Assembly (NCBI GenBank): GCA_947650285.1 | Contig: CANTFL010001426.1 | Span: forward strand, 372,001 to 436,000 | Direction of reading: 5' to 3' | DNA from: Hyaloperonospora brassicae | Lineage: Eukaryota > Oomycota > Peronosporomycetes > Peronosporales > Peronosporaceae | Length of the DNA: 64,000 nucleotides | In this document: piece after piece, positions 42,912 to 55,253 of the stretch | How positions within the stretch are numbered: the first letter of the stretch is position 1 | Layout of the letters: the number at the start of each line of letters is the position of its first letter | The notes under the pieces: model-generated | Seen by the model: only the letters and a program-made list of their open reading frames with translations | The model's database searches: none | Told to the model about the DNA's origin: nothing | Made by a program: the position numbers and the translations under genes

Positions 42912-45900
42912 CTACGCCTCGGAAGAGGTTGACGAGGTATATTGCCGCACGTCGAAACCCTTGTTCGAGAACTGGAGGAGATCGTCACTGTCTTTGCCGA
43001 TAATAACAGTGCGTCTGTTTGGCACGTTCCCGCTGAAATACTTGACCGCGACGTCCACGAGCTCTCGGCGCGTCAAGGACAGGTATTGCTCACGACGGCG
43101 CTGGCGCATCTCGTTGGTGATGCCACGCAAAAAACTCATTCGGCCTTTCATTGATGGAGTCTTGGGGGCGTCGATACTTGCAAACACCGACAGTATCGCT
43201 TCCTGGACGTCTCGATCAGAGAACTTTCCACCGACAGCCCACTGACGTGCACCTGCGTAAGCGTCAAGCGTCTTGAACGTGTTTGGGTCGTAGTGCGAGC
43301 TCATCGACAAGGAGCCCTCGTTTTGAGACACGCCAGACCCGTACGCCCCACCTTGCTCACGCACTTGCTGATGCAGGTAACACGATGACATCATCTGTGC
43401 CAACACAGTAAGCGGTACATGGTCGTCGTGAGCAAATGACACTGACGGCTGCGTCTCCACGACGGAATGCACAGAGACGGGAAAGGCAAAATAGTTCTTG
43501 CTTGGCGCAATGGGCAGCTTGAGCTCCTCGTTCGACAGCGTCAGCGACGCAACGTCGACAAGTGAGGAGGATCCAGCGAGCGGCTGAAGAAATTTCGACA
43601 CCAGCGACTGTTCGATCTGACCACGAAGCTTTTCTTCCGTTACAACAGATAGGCGCAGAGTCGTGGGCGAAAACACGACCCGCGCAATGTCCTGAAGTTT
43701 ACCAGCGAGTTGGCGTAGATCATCATCGGAGCACTGTGCCCAGCTCTGGAGCTGCTCAATCCGCGTCAAGCCGCTGTACAGCTCGTCGTACATACTTGCA
43801 AAAGTAAGACCCACGCGTGAGCGTATACCGGCTAAGGCGGAACCTGATGACGAGATGCTGCTGCTAGCGGTGGACGCGCTACTCTGCAGCATAAGACGCA
43901 GCTGTCGTAGATTCTCTTCGCTTTGAAATTGTGTGTCAACGAGCAACTCGAGCAGAAGACTCAGCGTCGCATCCACCTTGTGCGGCAAGCACATTGTACC
44001 AACCAAAAGGGCTTGCTTGCTGGGCGCATCGCTCGCATCCACAAGCGATGGCGCCGTCATAGCTGAGCACGATATGCCTCCACTGCAGTTTGCGATTACC
44101 GTGGACAGCTCGTCGTAAGCATATCGTGTGGTACCCAAGGATCCAAATACCGTCGTAAAGACGTTAATGTATCGGTGGTACGCTGGGGGCAGCGCTTCCA
44201 AATCGAAGAGGAGGCGCAAGTAAGAAACTTCATTGGTCGACGGCACGCGCACGAACTCCGTCGATGTCGAATGAAGATGTGTCTTGTCGATACGGTCAAA
44301 GTTTCCTTCTTCGACGCGCGGAATGTCGTCCAGCGTCAGTGTAGGCAGGCATTCCACGGGCTGCTCTTTCTGCTGATGACGCTCAAGCTGCGCTGTGGCC
44401 TCAGCGATTCGATCTAGGTCAGTGTTGACTTGCTCAAGTAGTGTCGCGGCTAGATTCTCACGCTCAGAGAGTTCTTGGTTTCGCACAAAGTCTTCGGAAG
44501 GCAACATGAGTATCTGAACTTCGCGCAAATCGTCACGCATAAAATAGTCGCGCACATAGGTCTCGATGTACTTTGGGTCGCGAGTCATTTCTTCATTCAA
44601 GCGCTCCAGTAAAGGATTCAGTTGCAGATTATCAATGATGTCGCCTCCATGAGCCCAGGCAGAGCTGATGCCATGCATGAGCTGCAAGCCAAAGTTGCCC
44701 GTCACATGCTTTAGACTTAGCTCCAGTTGGTGCAGTAGACCATCCACTCGTCCTTTTTCAAATCCGTCTGCTACTACCTTCTCCAACGCGTCGCGCACAG
44801 CCTTGCGGATGACGGGAATCGCATCTTGTCCACCCTCGATGCCCTCTACACCTACACCGAACGTAGGGTAGTAGGTAGACGTGTCAAAGCCCGTACCAAC
44901 TGAAAAGTCTTGCGCAAGATTCGAGTCAATCAGTGCCTTGTATAATGGTGATGCCGGGCCATTTGTCAACAAATAGCCAGCTATCCGCAGCACAAAATTT
45001 GGGAAAGGGTCTGTTGACTTCACGTCGACAAACTTGCTGATGCAATACTTGGTGTTAGGATCAGTAGAGTCGCTGCTCATGTTGCTGCTGGGGCCTTGTA
45101 TCACAATCAGATCTGCGTTCTCTGGGTCGGTCTTATAAATGTTGAACCCCTCTGTATTCACTCGAGTAGCTGCCGATTCGGTGCAGTAGTCAAACTTGTT
45201 TAGGACCTCCTGGTCCAGATAGGCCAAGTGGTCCGTGAGTGGCAAGTCACCATAAGAGTAGAAGCAGCAGTTGGACGGATGGTAGTTTTTCTTGTGAAAT
45301 GCGCACAACTCTTCGTACGTCAACGACGGAATGTGCTTCGGGTCACCTCCACTCACGTGCTCGTAGATGGTGCCACGCATAAGTTCCTGTTGCAATCTCG
45401 TACCGAAGAGGTTGTTGCTATCGGAAAACACTCCCTTCATCTCGTTTAGCACGACTCCCTTGTACACAAGTTGTCCATCTCCGTGCTTGGTATCCTCACT
45501 GATTTCGAGCCGATGCCCCTCTTGCAAGAAGTCAAGCGGATCCAATTTGGGGAAAAAGGCTGCGTCAAGATATACACTCATTAAATTGCGCCAGTCTTTG
45601 GCGTTGGTCGTCGAAAACGGATACATCGTGTGATCTACTCCCGTGAGAGCGTTCATGTACGTGTTCAGACTGCGCTTGATCATGTTGAAGAACGGGTCGC
45701 GCACAGGGAAGCGCTTCGAGCCACATAGCGCTGTGTGCTCCAGAATATGCGCTACACCCGTCGAGTCGCTCGGTGGCGTGCGGAACATGACGGCAAAAAC
45801 ATTGTTCACATCCTTTGCATCGATGTGCAGGTACCTGGCCTTCGTGGGCTCGTGACGCAGCTCCAGGGCGTCCACGCCATACTCAGGCACAGTCGCGACT

Positions 45901-46049
45901 CGCTCAAGTGTAAAGTTGTGGTACGTCTCGCCCACTTGCAGCGACTTGCAGCCCTGTCCCCTCTTCGAGACACGAGGGATTGAAGAGCTGAGACATCGTA
46001 GGCGACGAATGCGACGTCCAGCTGGCGCTAGGGACGTGTGGCGCAGCAT
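42912..46049 (-). CDS. Mitochondrial presequence protease, M16C
   Basis: 1045 residues without introns, the usual length of the PreP/Cym1/PITRM1 family, which degrades cleaved targeting peptides in the matrix. The inverted zinc motif is HILEH (H101, E104, H105), with the third ligand glutamate in VVLNEMKGVFSD (E203). The first 30 residues are basic and S/R-rich (MLRHTSLAPAGRRIRRLR), a good mitochondrial presequence. The C-terminal half has REQGGAYGSGV and SSHYDPN, the substrate-binding GGAYG block of M16C proteins. No damage is visible. The gene ends 180 bp from the convergent PX-RING gene. Confidence 0.95.
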   Translation of the reverse strand: MLRHTSLAPAGRRIRRLRCLSSSIPRVSKRGQGCKSLQVGETYHNFTLERVATVPEYGVDALELRHEPTKARYLHIDAKDVNNVFAVMFRTPPSDSTGVAHILEHTALCGSKRFPVRDPFFNMIKRSLNTYMNALTGVDHTMYPFSTTNAKDWRNLMSVYLDAAFFPKLDPLDFLQEGHRLEISEDTKHGDGQLVYKGVVLNEMKGVFSDSNNLFGTRLQQELMRGTIYEHVSGGDPKHIPSLTYEELCAFHKKNYHPSNCCFYSYGDLPLTDHLAYLDQEVLNKFDYCTESAATRVNTEGFNIYKTDPENADLIVIQGPSSNMSSDSTDPNTKYCISKFVDVKSTDPFPNFVLRIAGYLLTNGPASPLYKALIDSNLAQDFSVGTGFDTSTYYPTFGVGVEGIEGGQDAIPVIRKAVRDALEKVVADGFEKGRVDGLLHQLELSLKHVTGNFGLQLMHGISSAWAHGGDIIDNLQLNPLLERLNEEMTRDPKYIETYVRDYFMRDDLREVQILMLPSEDFVRNQELSERENLAATLLEQVNTDLDRIAEATAQLERHQQKEQPVECLPTLTLDDIPRVEEGNFDRIDKTHLHSTSTEFVRVPSTNEVSYLRLLFDLEALPPAYHRYINVFTTVFGSLGTTRYAYDELSTVIANCSGGISCSAMTAPSLVDASDAPSKQALLVGTMCLPHKVDATLSLLLELLVDTQFQSEENLRQLRLMLQSSASTASSSISSSGSALAGIRSRVGLTFASMYDELYSGLTRIEQLQSWAQCSDDDLRQLAGKLQDIARVVFSPTTLRLSVVTEEKLRGQIEQSLVSKFLQPLAGSSSLVDVASLTLSNEELKLPIAPSKNYFAFPVSVHSVVETQPSVSFAHDDHVPLTVLAQMMSSCYLHQQVREQGGAYGSGVSQNEGSLSMSSHYDPNTFKTLDAYAGARQWAVGGKFSDRDVQEAILSVFASIDAPKTPSMKGRMSFLRGITNEMRQRRREQYLSLTRRELVDVAVKYFSGNVPNRRTVIIGKDSDDLLQFSNKGFDVRQYTSSTSSEA

Positions 46050-46704
46050 GACACCGCTTCGTGCAAAGGTGTGCTGGCTGGCTGCTATGAGTCGACAGAT
46101 GCGAGAATGGACTTTTGAAGGTTAATTCGAAATCGCACACGAAGAAAAGGGTACTATGTGCTTGACAAAAACGTAAGATGTAGGCGTGACTCAATGGGAA
46201 AGCGCCACAGATCACCTGTTTTTTGCTGATTGAGACCTACCACTCACAACTATATTCTGCTGGCCTCCTGACATGCGAGAAGTGTGATTCAATAGCTGCG
46301 CACCGATCTGTGGACTCGGCCATGTATACCAGTAATTTAGTCGAAGATTAGATCATAATTCGGAGTGATGCAACAGGTAACATGTTACACAAACTTGACA
46401 TTTATGATGGCGTCAATGTAAAAATTATCGCTGCAGATATTCATTCAACAATATCTCCCGAAGCGGGTCATTTTGAGAAAAGATTGCCTGTGAAGCCTAC
46501 GTGCGGCGGCACTAACTAGCACTTGTGGCGAACATGGTCATGATACCTACAGTAAATGCTAGGCGCACGCAAAGTATGTCGAGCAAGTAGTCAGCTCACG
46601 TGGTTGTAGCTTGACTGATAGAAAGTAAGGTTGTAGGAAGAATTGGAGGTAGACCTGACTACAATATTCATAAATCTCTTGTTCTTTTATATAGCTGAGC
46701 TAGT
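46050..46704. other. Intergenic, nothing recognised
   Basis: Contains the likely promoter of the minus-strand protease gene. No frame of note. Confidence 0.4.
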
Positions 46705-48565
46705 CTAATTCAGCTGACTGCGCTGCTCTGCACGTATCGTGAAAGTGAGATAGCGGAGCACCCGATATGTCATAAGTGTACGTAGCTTATCATGTGACCA
46801 GTTCACGTGACTTTTACGAACACCAATATAGGTAGCTTTTACTATCACCAAAACAAGCGCGGGGTACGCCTTGACATCTGATATCACTGTGTGGTGCATC
46901 TGAGGATCATGGATCCATGTATTATGAACTTGCGTGGTAGTAGAAGCTCCAACTCCAGTATCAATGCTTTTTCCACCACACTTAATCTGATAGGAGGCGA
47001 TCGAAGGTACGAGTTTGACAGTACGCCGGCCAGATGTCAGTACCATTTATTAGTCTAAATAGGCAAAAAGTATCGTGCCACAGTCGCAAAGTACAAAAAA
47101 CATGTAATTGACGCAGCTGAGTAATGAAATATCTTTCTTCGACCGCAAGGCTCCAACAGACAGAGATAATGAGAGAAGAGGTTGCACGACGTAGCAATCC
47201 GATACATACGAGTAACAGTTTACTATTGCGCCAAGATGATGCATGCGCATCGGCTAAAACGCTTGAGATTTATATCTCAGAGCTAGGGGCAGTCGAAGGA
47301 GATTGCGCATTAGTTAAGTTCGCCAAGCTTAAACTGTATCAACCAAGCTCGACGCAATTGAGCCAATGCGAAGAGGTGGAGGATAGCATATAAACCTAGC
47401 CAGACGTGCTAATTATTGGGCCTTTCGGGTCGATCTTTACGAATCTTGTAGTTTGAAGCCGTATGCGAGCGTAAAGCGGAGCTCAGACTCACGACTGAAC
47501 TGCCCCGTGGAAAGTTTAGGGCTTATGCCGAGCTCCTAGACTGGAGGCAAGATTAGCATCATTACGCTTATGCGGTGAAGTGATATGTATAAAAAACAAT
47601 CAGCATGATCAGTTGATTTGTTGTCGGAGTTTTAATTGCTCAGATGCGATAACAAAACTGCCTAAGCATTCGAAATATTTCTTTTGGGTACGCGATGTGG
47701 GACGCAGCCAGTTTTCCGAAAACAAGTTTCTGTCTAAATCGATCATCTAACGGCTCATTTGTATGGCGATCACTCGTATCTCCCGAAGAAAGGGTTGACG
47801 CGGTAGCTTCTGCCTTGATAGCGCCAAGCTGCAAATAAAAAATACTGAGCTCAATTTGATGGCGTACGTCGCGTCTGCTCGAATTGAAGTGCAAGCAGAC
47901 TTACTGATGATAATTGATCTCGGTGCTCTTTATAGCTTGCGTACAATGTATGCAAGAAGCGTTTAATCAACCAAGAAAGCTTTCCAGAGGGAGAAAGGAA
48001 ACAGTAATGAATATGTTGATTGCACCAGAATCAACAAAAGTTGAGTTCTCTCAACTGATGAGCCAAAGCATGTACTATAACTATCTGCTCATCACGTTTT
48101 GCGTGTCTGTGCTGATTGATGAAAAGTAGTTGATATCTGTAATGATCCGAGATGAAGCTTGAACGGATGGTACTGTTGCAGAAGTGGTCGATGCAAGAGT
48201 GAGGACTGTATTGATTGTTTTTTGTTAAAGCTCTGTTTGCCAATGAAAGCTGCTACTCCTTCCATGTCCACTAAATATACAAAGCGCATTTCAAATAAAC
48301 ACTAGCAGGTCTCCGTGTACCAGTTCCGTCGATGCTGATCACTTACAACTGCCTGAACCACAACTGTAAGCGCTCTGATCCTGTCTGAAGCAGCCGGTTG
48401 CACAACTGACTCGAATGCAAATCTGGTTACGCCATCAATATCATGGTCGATGTCAACCCACGTGCTGAACACCGTCTTTCGTTCACTAAATATTACCTTA
48501 TTGAGAAATAATCTGTAATGGAGTAAATTTCCCATTGAAATATGCACAATATGAAATTTACCCAA
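46705..48565 (-). pseudogene. Decayed Ty1/copia pol (RT and RNase H)
   Basis: Fragments on the minus strand fall in copia order. At 48302-48565, DIDGVTRFAFESVVQPA...RALTVVVQAV resembles the G.DY.ETF.PVVK....R.LL..A block. At about 48230-48289, FVYLVDMEGVAAF resembles the LYVDDM active site. At 47640-47894, QKLVFGKLAASHIAYPKEIFRMLRQF resembles LVGKLLYL..TRPDI..AV..LS.F. At 47050-47150, LRSKKDISLLSCVNYM resembles W.SKKQ..V.LSS.EAEYM of RNase H. No frame is longer than about 110 codons. No LTR was identified. Confidence 0.6.
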
Positions 48566-49049
48566 CTTTATAATGTAGAGTAAAATCCAGACGGAAACCC
48601 CGGAAGAGTGATCATCAGTAGGGCTAGTCTATCAACACCTGCGAATATGTCATGAGAAACTGAATCAGAGTAATTCGTGACTCAATGAATAGCCATGCAG
48701 CTTATCAAGTGCTGCAATGAACGCGCGGATCAGTTTTGATATGGTGGTGTTCGCTCGATATAGCACCGACCCCTTCAACAGCAAAAAAAGCTTTCAGCGC
48801 CTATGATGATACAGATTAAATTACCTCATGAGTGCACCCGAGCATCCGATCCCGATAACAGGAAAGCACATGATGCTTACAACGCATTCGGCTCGAAGAA
48901 GCGACACCAACACGCTTTACAGCATACCGTTTGATTGCGACACGAAATAGTGGTTGCTACGTGTGACTGATAAAATTGAAGTTGATAGGTGATGTTATGG
49001 CCGTTGCACGGCCGTCGGCATTTAAGGTCAAAACAGTTGGTAGTCAGAA
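48566..49049. other. AT-rich DNA, probable continuation of decayed copia
   Basis: Nothing recognisable. The last five bases, CAGAA, are the target duplication of copy 3. Confidence 0.35.
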
Positions 49050-49440
49050 TGTAACGGGGCACACCCTTGCGTAACTTAACGCAAGGGTTTTGGGTGCCCC
49101 GACAGACGTACACGTGGCAAGCGAGGAAGCGTAGGTAGGGCAAAAGTAGAGCTGTTATATTAATATAATTAAGTCTTTAAACTACTGTCTCTTCGTTTGA
49201 CTTAGTTTAACTATACTAATATAACTGGATGTATGGTGACGTCTCGTCACCACTCATTGCGCGCGTCTTGCGGCGATTGGTGGGTTGATATCATCACGAT
49301 ATCAACCAATGAACAGACCCTTTGGTCGACCCTTCAATATCACCACTTTGGTGATATTGTTTAAAGAATACCCATCTTTATATTCTTTATTGTCACTTTC
49401 CTTAAAGTGACAATTTCATGGAACGGGCTGCCCCGTTACA
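49050..49440 (-). repeat. 3' LTR of copy 3
   Basis: 391 bp, TGTAAC to GTTACA. A single difference from the 5' LTR lies inside the terminal hairpin (GGAACGGG instead of GTAACGGG). Confidence 0.95.
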
Positions 49441-49453
49441 TCACCCCCCTTAA
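49441..49453 (-). other. Polypurine tract of copy 3
   Basis: The minus strand reads TTAAGGGGGGTGA next to the 3' LTR, identical to copy 1. Confidence 0.85.
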
Positions 49454-49570
49454 CTGATAGTCACCGTGTGACTATCGAAAATATGGAGGCCACCCGTTGG
49501 CCACCATTGGGACAGGGAGCACTTGTTGGGTCCGTTCCATTCACTTTCCGCTTGACCTCGCATAGTTAAC

Positions 49571-51178
49571 ATGTCTATGCGAGGTGACTCAAGACCCACA
49601 CAGCCCGGTGCTGTGCCAGCCTCTGCGGCAGACGATTCTTCGTCTGCTGCCCCTTCTTCGCCTGCAGCAACAGGTGCTGCAGGTGCACGCGGTATCACAC
49701 CGCGTGCGCACGATGACCCTGATTTATAGGTCATCTACTCTGGCGAGTCAGACGTGTCTGACTCGGGCAATGCTCCAGAGGCGTCTTGCTCACCGGCGAC
49801 GCCTCAGTATTCGCCAAGACCACTGCCGAACGAACGGACTCGTGATTTGCATCACAGTCTGTTCGGCAGTGATGATGATGATCAGGGTGGTGAGGAATTC
49901 TTTTCCTCACCACCGCCGGCTCGTGCGTCTTCGCACGAGCGTGATGACGATGGCGCGAGCCGTCGTCAATCTGGGAGACGTGGTACCGACAAGGGTACCA
50001 CTGTGAAGCGTGATGAGTCGAAGCCGTGGCGTTTGCCCGAACTGCTCATCAATAGCCTGTCTCACGAGACAGGCCAACACCATCGAATACCCTTATTCGA
50101 TGCAACCGAGCTTCACGGCTTGAGTTCCAGCGCGAAGAACTTTCGCGCTGAAGAAGATTTTTATCTCGATGTCTTCCTTAGACATCGATGGTACAACAGC
50201 AACCAAAAGCGTGACAAAACATCGCTTTTGGCTGCGTGGAACGCGTTCGTCCAAAACGTAAAGAATTTTGGACGAGAAGGGTGGCTCAAGAAACTTGAGG
50301 CGACACGCCTCAGGTTCGAAAGGCGAACGCCAACCGGTGCTAGGTAACGGTTGCATTGTTTATCGAGTGAGGCAGGCATTCCTTGCCTCACATGGGGAGA
50401 CCCTTGTGCGAGTTGTGCTGACAACTCGCAACGTGCGCAGAGCGACGTGTATTCCCTAGATTCGCCCTGGGGAAGAGCACACATCTCGGTTGAGATGCGT
50501 GACGCGATTGCGAACTTGCAATCCGTCTACAAGCGCCTAGGGCGCGTGTTTACCGATGGGCCACAGGACTCATCGGATGGGTCTCGTCATACTGGCGGAC
50601 GAGACCTTCAACATCCATCAACAGCTGAGAGCGGGGCTCCCAGCTGTTCCAAGAGGGTGGATACCCCCGCCACTGGACGAGGTAGCTCGTCCTTGATCCT
50701 GAATCGTCACGGTGATTCAAGATACGCTCCACTAGAAAGCGTTGATCGCCGTGAGCATCCACCAAAGGATGTGGTGGAGGAGGAAAGACCTCCTCCAGAT
50801 GATTCGGTTCACCATCTCGACCCTTACGAGATGGATCGCGCAATCGATGAATTGCGCGATGACTTGAAGCACGAGCGCGACCGGCGCTACGCTTTGACTG
50901 ATACCGTGCGGAAGAACCGCAAGGATCACGAGGCTGATCGGGCGAGGGATCGCGCCGATTATGCCACAGCGCAGCTTCAGGTCGAGCGGGATGTCCGCTC
51001 CCTATTCGGCGAGCTGGCGACAGCTCGCGGGGAGATATCTCGGTTGAGTTCCGAGGTATCATATCTGCGCGACCAGAAGGATCGTCTGGAGCGCGAACGC
51101 AAGAACTTGATGGATGTTCTTGAACGTGGGGGCTATCTTCATCGGAAGAAGAAGGCTCGTACTGACAGTACGACCTAA
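49571..51178 (+). pseudogene. Antisense accessory gene of copy 3, two nonsense codons
   Basis: Aligns end to end, in one frame, with the intact gene of copy 2. There are two in-frame stops: GAG to TAG in the acidic SUMO-interacting-like segment (about 49727), and TAC to TAA in the cysteine-bearing middle (50345-50347). Copy 3 has extra residues HRIPLFDATE (about 50081-50110) that copy 2 lacks and copy 1 partly retains, so copy 2 has an internal in-frame deletion there. The coiled-coil end is intact. The start-codon hairpin is preserved. Confidence 0.85.
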
Positions 51179-54100
51179 GCCTCCCCACGTAAAACATAGG
51201 ATGCGTGCGCATCTTACGTGGCAATTCGAGTGTGTATGCATTGCCCTTGCGATGCAACACTCGAAATGGTCCAATGTATTTCGGCAGTAGTTTACTACTG
51301 CCGACACTAGTGACTGCATGTCCAGGTAAGTTTACCGTAGACAGTAGTACTAGGTCATTAACCTTAAATGAAAGAACATTTTCTCTTCCATTCTTGTCTG
51401 CGTTCCGTTTCTGACGGTCCATCGCATTTGAGATGGAGTCCTGAACGAAACGGACTACCGCCTCTCGATTCAGCAGGAAGTTCTCTGCTGACTCTTTGTT
51501 TTGTCTTTCAGTGCGCTTCGTGCGCATTGCTAAGAGATTGTTCTCTTCTTCAGCGAGGGTGTCTTCTTCCTCGCTGGAATAATCGTTGACGATGCTGAAT
51601 ATACCAGCATCGTCATCATCATCCGAGTCAATAATACCGTCGCCGCTATTATTGAGGTGATTTTCTTCATCGATGTTGACATTGTCGACATCGGTATCAT
51701 ACGTGACGACGTTAGCGTCGACACGTGATGAGCAAGAGCCAAAACGGTTTTTGCTCGAGCGAGTCCCTCCCCCCTATCCAAGAGTCACACTCTAGAAGGG
51801 CGGGTACACGTGTATGGCGTAAGCCACTCACGCAAAACGGTGTGTGCTGCGTGGAAGCATGCACCGAATTATTGATGGCGGATTCCACCATGGGTAGGAA
51901 TTCGCTCCAACTCGGAAACGAGTGGATATATCCTCGAAGGATCTCTTCGAGGACACGGTTCGCACATTCCGTCTGACCATCTGTTTCGGGATGGTCAGAA
52001 GTAGACATTTGTAATCTTGTTCGCGTCTTCGGGAAACCTGAAGACGAAGTCCATTGAAACGGACTGCCAGCACTCTGTCGGAACAGGCAGTGGCTGCAAT
52101 GGCGCACGGGATGGAGGACTAGGCTTCACCCGTTGACAAACCTCGCAAGCACGTATGTACTTGCGAGCAAACTGATACTGGCGGGGCCAGTAAAAGTCAC
52201 GACTTACCGTGAGGTAAGTCTTTTCCCTTCCACGATGGCCGCTTGTTGGGGCATCGTGACACTCATACATGATGCGCAAACGCAAATCATGATGAGCGGG
52301 TACGACGACACGAGGCGTGTCGTCGGCAACAGCTGTATAGTACAGCAATCCGTTGCGTGTACTATACCGATCCGATGAGGATCGGTACAAAGCCGGTAAA
52401 TCCCTCATGGATTTACTGGATGGATTCACCAAATGATCCATCAATCGCAGAAGATCCTTATCTTCCGCGTATGCCTTTCGTACGTCGTCAAGTAAACTTG
52501 ACGACGGGACACTGACTGACAGTGTCGCAACAGTGGGCTTATCCTCACTGTTGGATTGTGCGTCCGGCTCGAAATCGGGCCGGCGCGAAAGCGCATCAGC
52601 GACGACATTGAGTCGTCCCGGTTTATACTCCACGGAGAAGTTATACTCCGCGAAGAAAGACAGCCACCTCGCCATTCTTTGCGAGAGGTGTGGGCTGTTT
52701 ACGGCCGTGCGTAATGACGCATGGTCCGTGTAGACAACAAACGGTCTATCTCCCAAAGAGATAGACGCGGAACTTAGCCAGTGCATATTTCATGGCAAGG
52801 AGTTCCTTGTCATGCACTGGGTAATTACGCTCAGCTGCTTGCAGCTGACGCGACTGATAACAGATGACGCGCTCCGCGCCATCTGCATCGAACTGCATTA
52901 ACGCACAGCCGATTGCGAAATCGCTGGCGTCACAGACCACATGAAATGGTCTGTCCTGATCTGCAATCGCCAAGATCGGCGATTGCATCAAGCTTTGCTT
53001 GATACCTTCAAAGGAACGCTGGCACTCAGCGTTCCATGACCACTTGACATTTTTCTTGAGCAGACAAGAAAGATGAACAGTCATCTCGGCGTAGTTGCGC
53101 GAGTACTTGTGCAAGTACACCGCAAGACCAAGGAACTTCCTTAGTCCCTTGACATCGACTGGCACTGGCCAGTCGGTGATCGCCTTGATCTTTTCGGGAT
53201 CAGGGCGTACGCCGTGTTTACCCACGGTGCACCTAAGGAGAGCTAAATCGCTAGCCGCGATTATACACTTCCTGAGGTTGTCGTACAACTTATACTTGCG
53301 CATAAGTTGAAGAACCCGACGAACGTGAGTTCTGTGAACTTCAACGTCCGTCTTTCCGTCCATATCCCGGATATGAACGAACACATCGTCGAAGTAACTC
53401 GGTTGCGAAGTCTCGCACCGGTCTCAACACATTGGTGACACATCTGTTGAATGTTGCAGGGGTGTTGCTCATCCCCTGAGGCCTCACTAGCCACTCCCAC
53501 AGCATACCGCTGGGGGTACTCACTGCCGTGAACGGGACGTCCCGTTAACGCATGAGGATCTGATAGGATCCATCAGATCCATGGACGAAAAGATGGTACT
53601 CTTTGACATACCATCTATGATCACGTCCTTCTTCGGTATCGACGTCTGAGTCGGTACCGTTGCAGCATTCAATTTGTTGAATGCGTGCACTATCCGCCAC
53701 CCTCCTGTGGCCTTTCGCACACAGAAGGTCGGAGAGCTGTGAGGGGATGTTGATTCCCTCACATGGCCCGCTGCTAAGCGATCGGCAAAGAACTTGTCGA
53801 TCGCTAGTACTTGTTCACGAGGCAGTGGCCACTGCTTCATGACACATTACTTCGAGCCCGGTTTGAGCTCGATCTCGTGTCGAGTGCCTTTGTCCTTAGG
53901 CAACTCGCAAGGTACGGATTCAGGGAACACATCCCTGAATTCGATCGAATCCTTATACAAAGGATTTGCCTGAAGTGACTCCCAGGATTGAGACGTGTAT
54001 CGTTCAATCTGAGTCTTCTCACCGATGAAGCTTTCGTCCATCGATGAGCTGCTGAGAACCCGTTCGTTCTCAGCAAACACTGTTGCCGACCGAATGTCGG

Positions 54101-55246
54101 TCACATACTCATCCTCTGTGACGAGTATGCAGATCTGCTTGACTTTGCCACTACGCAGATCACGCAAGAACCGTTTCGGTTCTAGCGTTGGCAACTGAGT
54201 TATCTCCGAAGTCAACTTCGGAGGCACAATCAGATCAAGCGTATAAGCGCCTACGCTTGATCCGTCATTAACCAAGACGTTCAACGTCTCGGTTTCTTCC
54301 TGGGAACTTGCTTCCACAGGTTGCTGAGGGCCTAATCACTCAGCAAGCGACTCTTGGGGAATTCCTTCCTCAAGTACGTGGGGACTTATTCCCTCGACGT
54401 CTTCCGACTGTGGCTGTGCAACCACAGTCAGGCACCGATCCTCTACGGTCGACTCTCCAGTCGACCTAGGATTTTCATGTTGCCCCTTGGGGGCAACAGA
54501 TTTCTTTCTTCTAAGATGCTGCCCGCTAGGCATGCATCCATGTCCCGGTCCACTCGACTTATTCGAGTGGTGGACCTTCGGCGCCGCCTGTACATCTGTA
54601 CAGCCGCCGGGAGCTTGCTCCACAGTGTAGTGATCAACTACACTATGATCTTGTGCAGTCGTGCTAACGACCGTACCGCAAGTGAGGCCATCGCACTCAC
54701 TCGCAGAACATCCACACGCTTGTGGACGCTCCAAGATGTTCATCAGATGGCCATCTGATGAACAAGAAGCAGACATCTTCACGGATCGATGCTGCCAGCT
54801 CACCCTTGGCTCGTACTTTCTGAGCCAAGGTAATCCCAGGATGACATCAAATTTGTCATCCAGATCCAATACGATGAAGTCATCATCGTACTGTTCGCCC
54901 TCTAACGTGTAGTGGATTCCTACTACACGTTTCTCAACGGTTATCGATGCGCCTGTGGCGAGGCACACTGTCATCCTCGTTGAAGGAATGTCGCGCTCAA
55001 TGAACTTGAGCCTACGACCCTCTAGTGACTGGCGACGAACAAAGTTGTTCGACGCCCCACAGTCTACTAGGGCACGAAGCGACAAATCATTTGTCGCTTC
55101 CAACTTCAAGGTGATGAGCGAAACGTCATCACCAGGTGCAGAGACACACAATGATTGTGTATCTAGAGCAACCTTCGTCAAGAGATTTACAAATTCTCTT
55201 GAGGTTGCTGGATCAGTAGGGCGCTCCGCCCCTACTGACCCCGACC
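50550..55246 (-). pseudogene. Pol polyprotein of copy 3, broken, chromodomain intact
   Basis: Protease with DCGAS at about 55060. TGA near 54336 and the TAA at 53847-53849 shared with copy 2. A 4-base deletion near 53570 and a one-base insertion near 53405 destroy the RT core. Another one-base insertion near 52757 lies at the start of RNase H. About 208 bp is missing near 52010-52022, removing the integrase segment with SDRDPRFT, although HPETDGQTE remains. The last 325 codons (50550-51527) are open: GPY/F region (YIGPFRVLHRKGNAYTLELP), a disordered linker and a complete chromodomain ([35 protein letters not shown]). The chromodomain would read histone marks and steer integration. Confidence 0.9.
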
Positions 55247-55253
55247 ATTTTTT
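55210..55253 (-). promoter_or_regulatory. -1 ribosomal frameshift signal, gag/pol, copy 3
   Basis: Slippery A AAA AAT at 55247-55253 (minus strand), 5-base spacer, 12-bp stem with arms 55230-55241 and 55210-55221, 8-base loop. Identical to copies 1 and 2 although the surrounding genes are damaged. Confidence 0.88.

Noticed and set aside
49571..51178. Stop codons in the antisense gene of copy 3 as evidence of an alternative genetic code or programmed readthrough
   Set aside because: Copy 2 has sense codons at both places and host genes use all three stops normally; simple nonsense mutation is enough.
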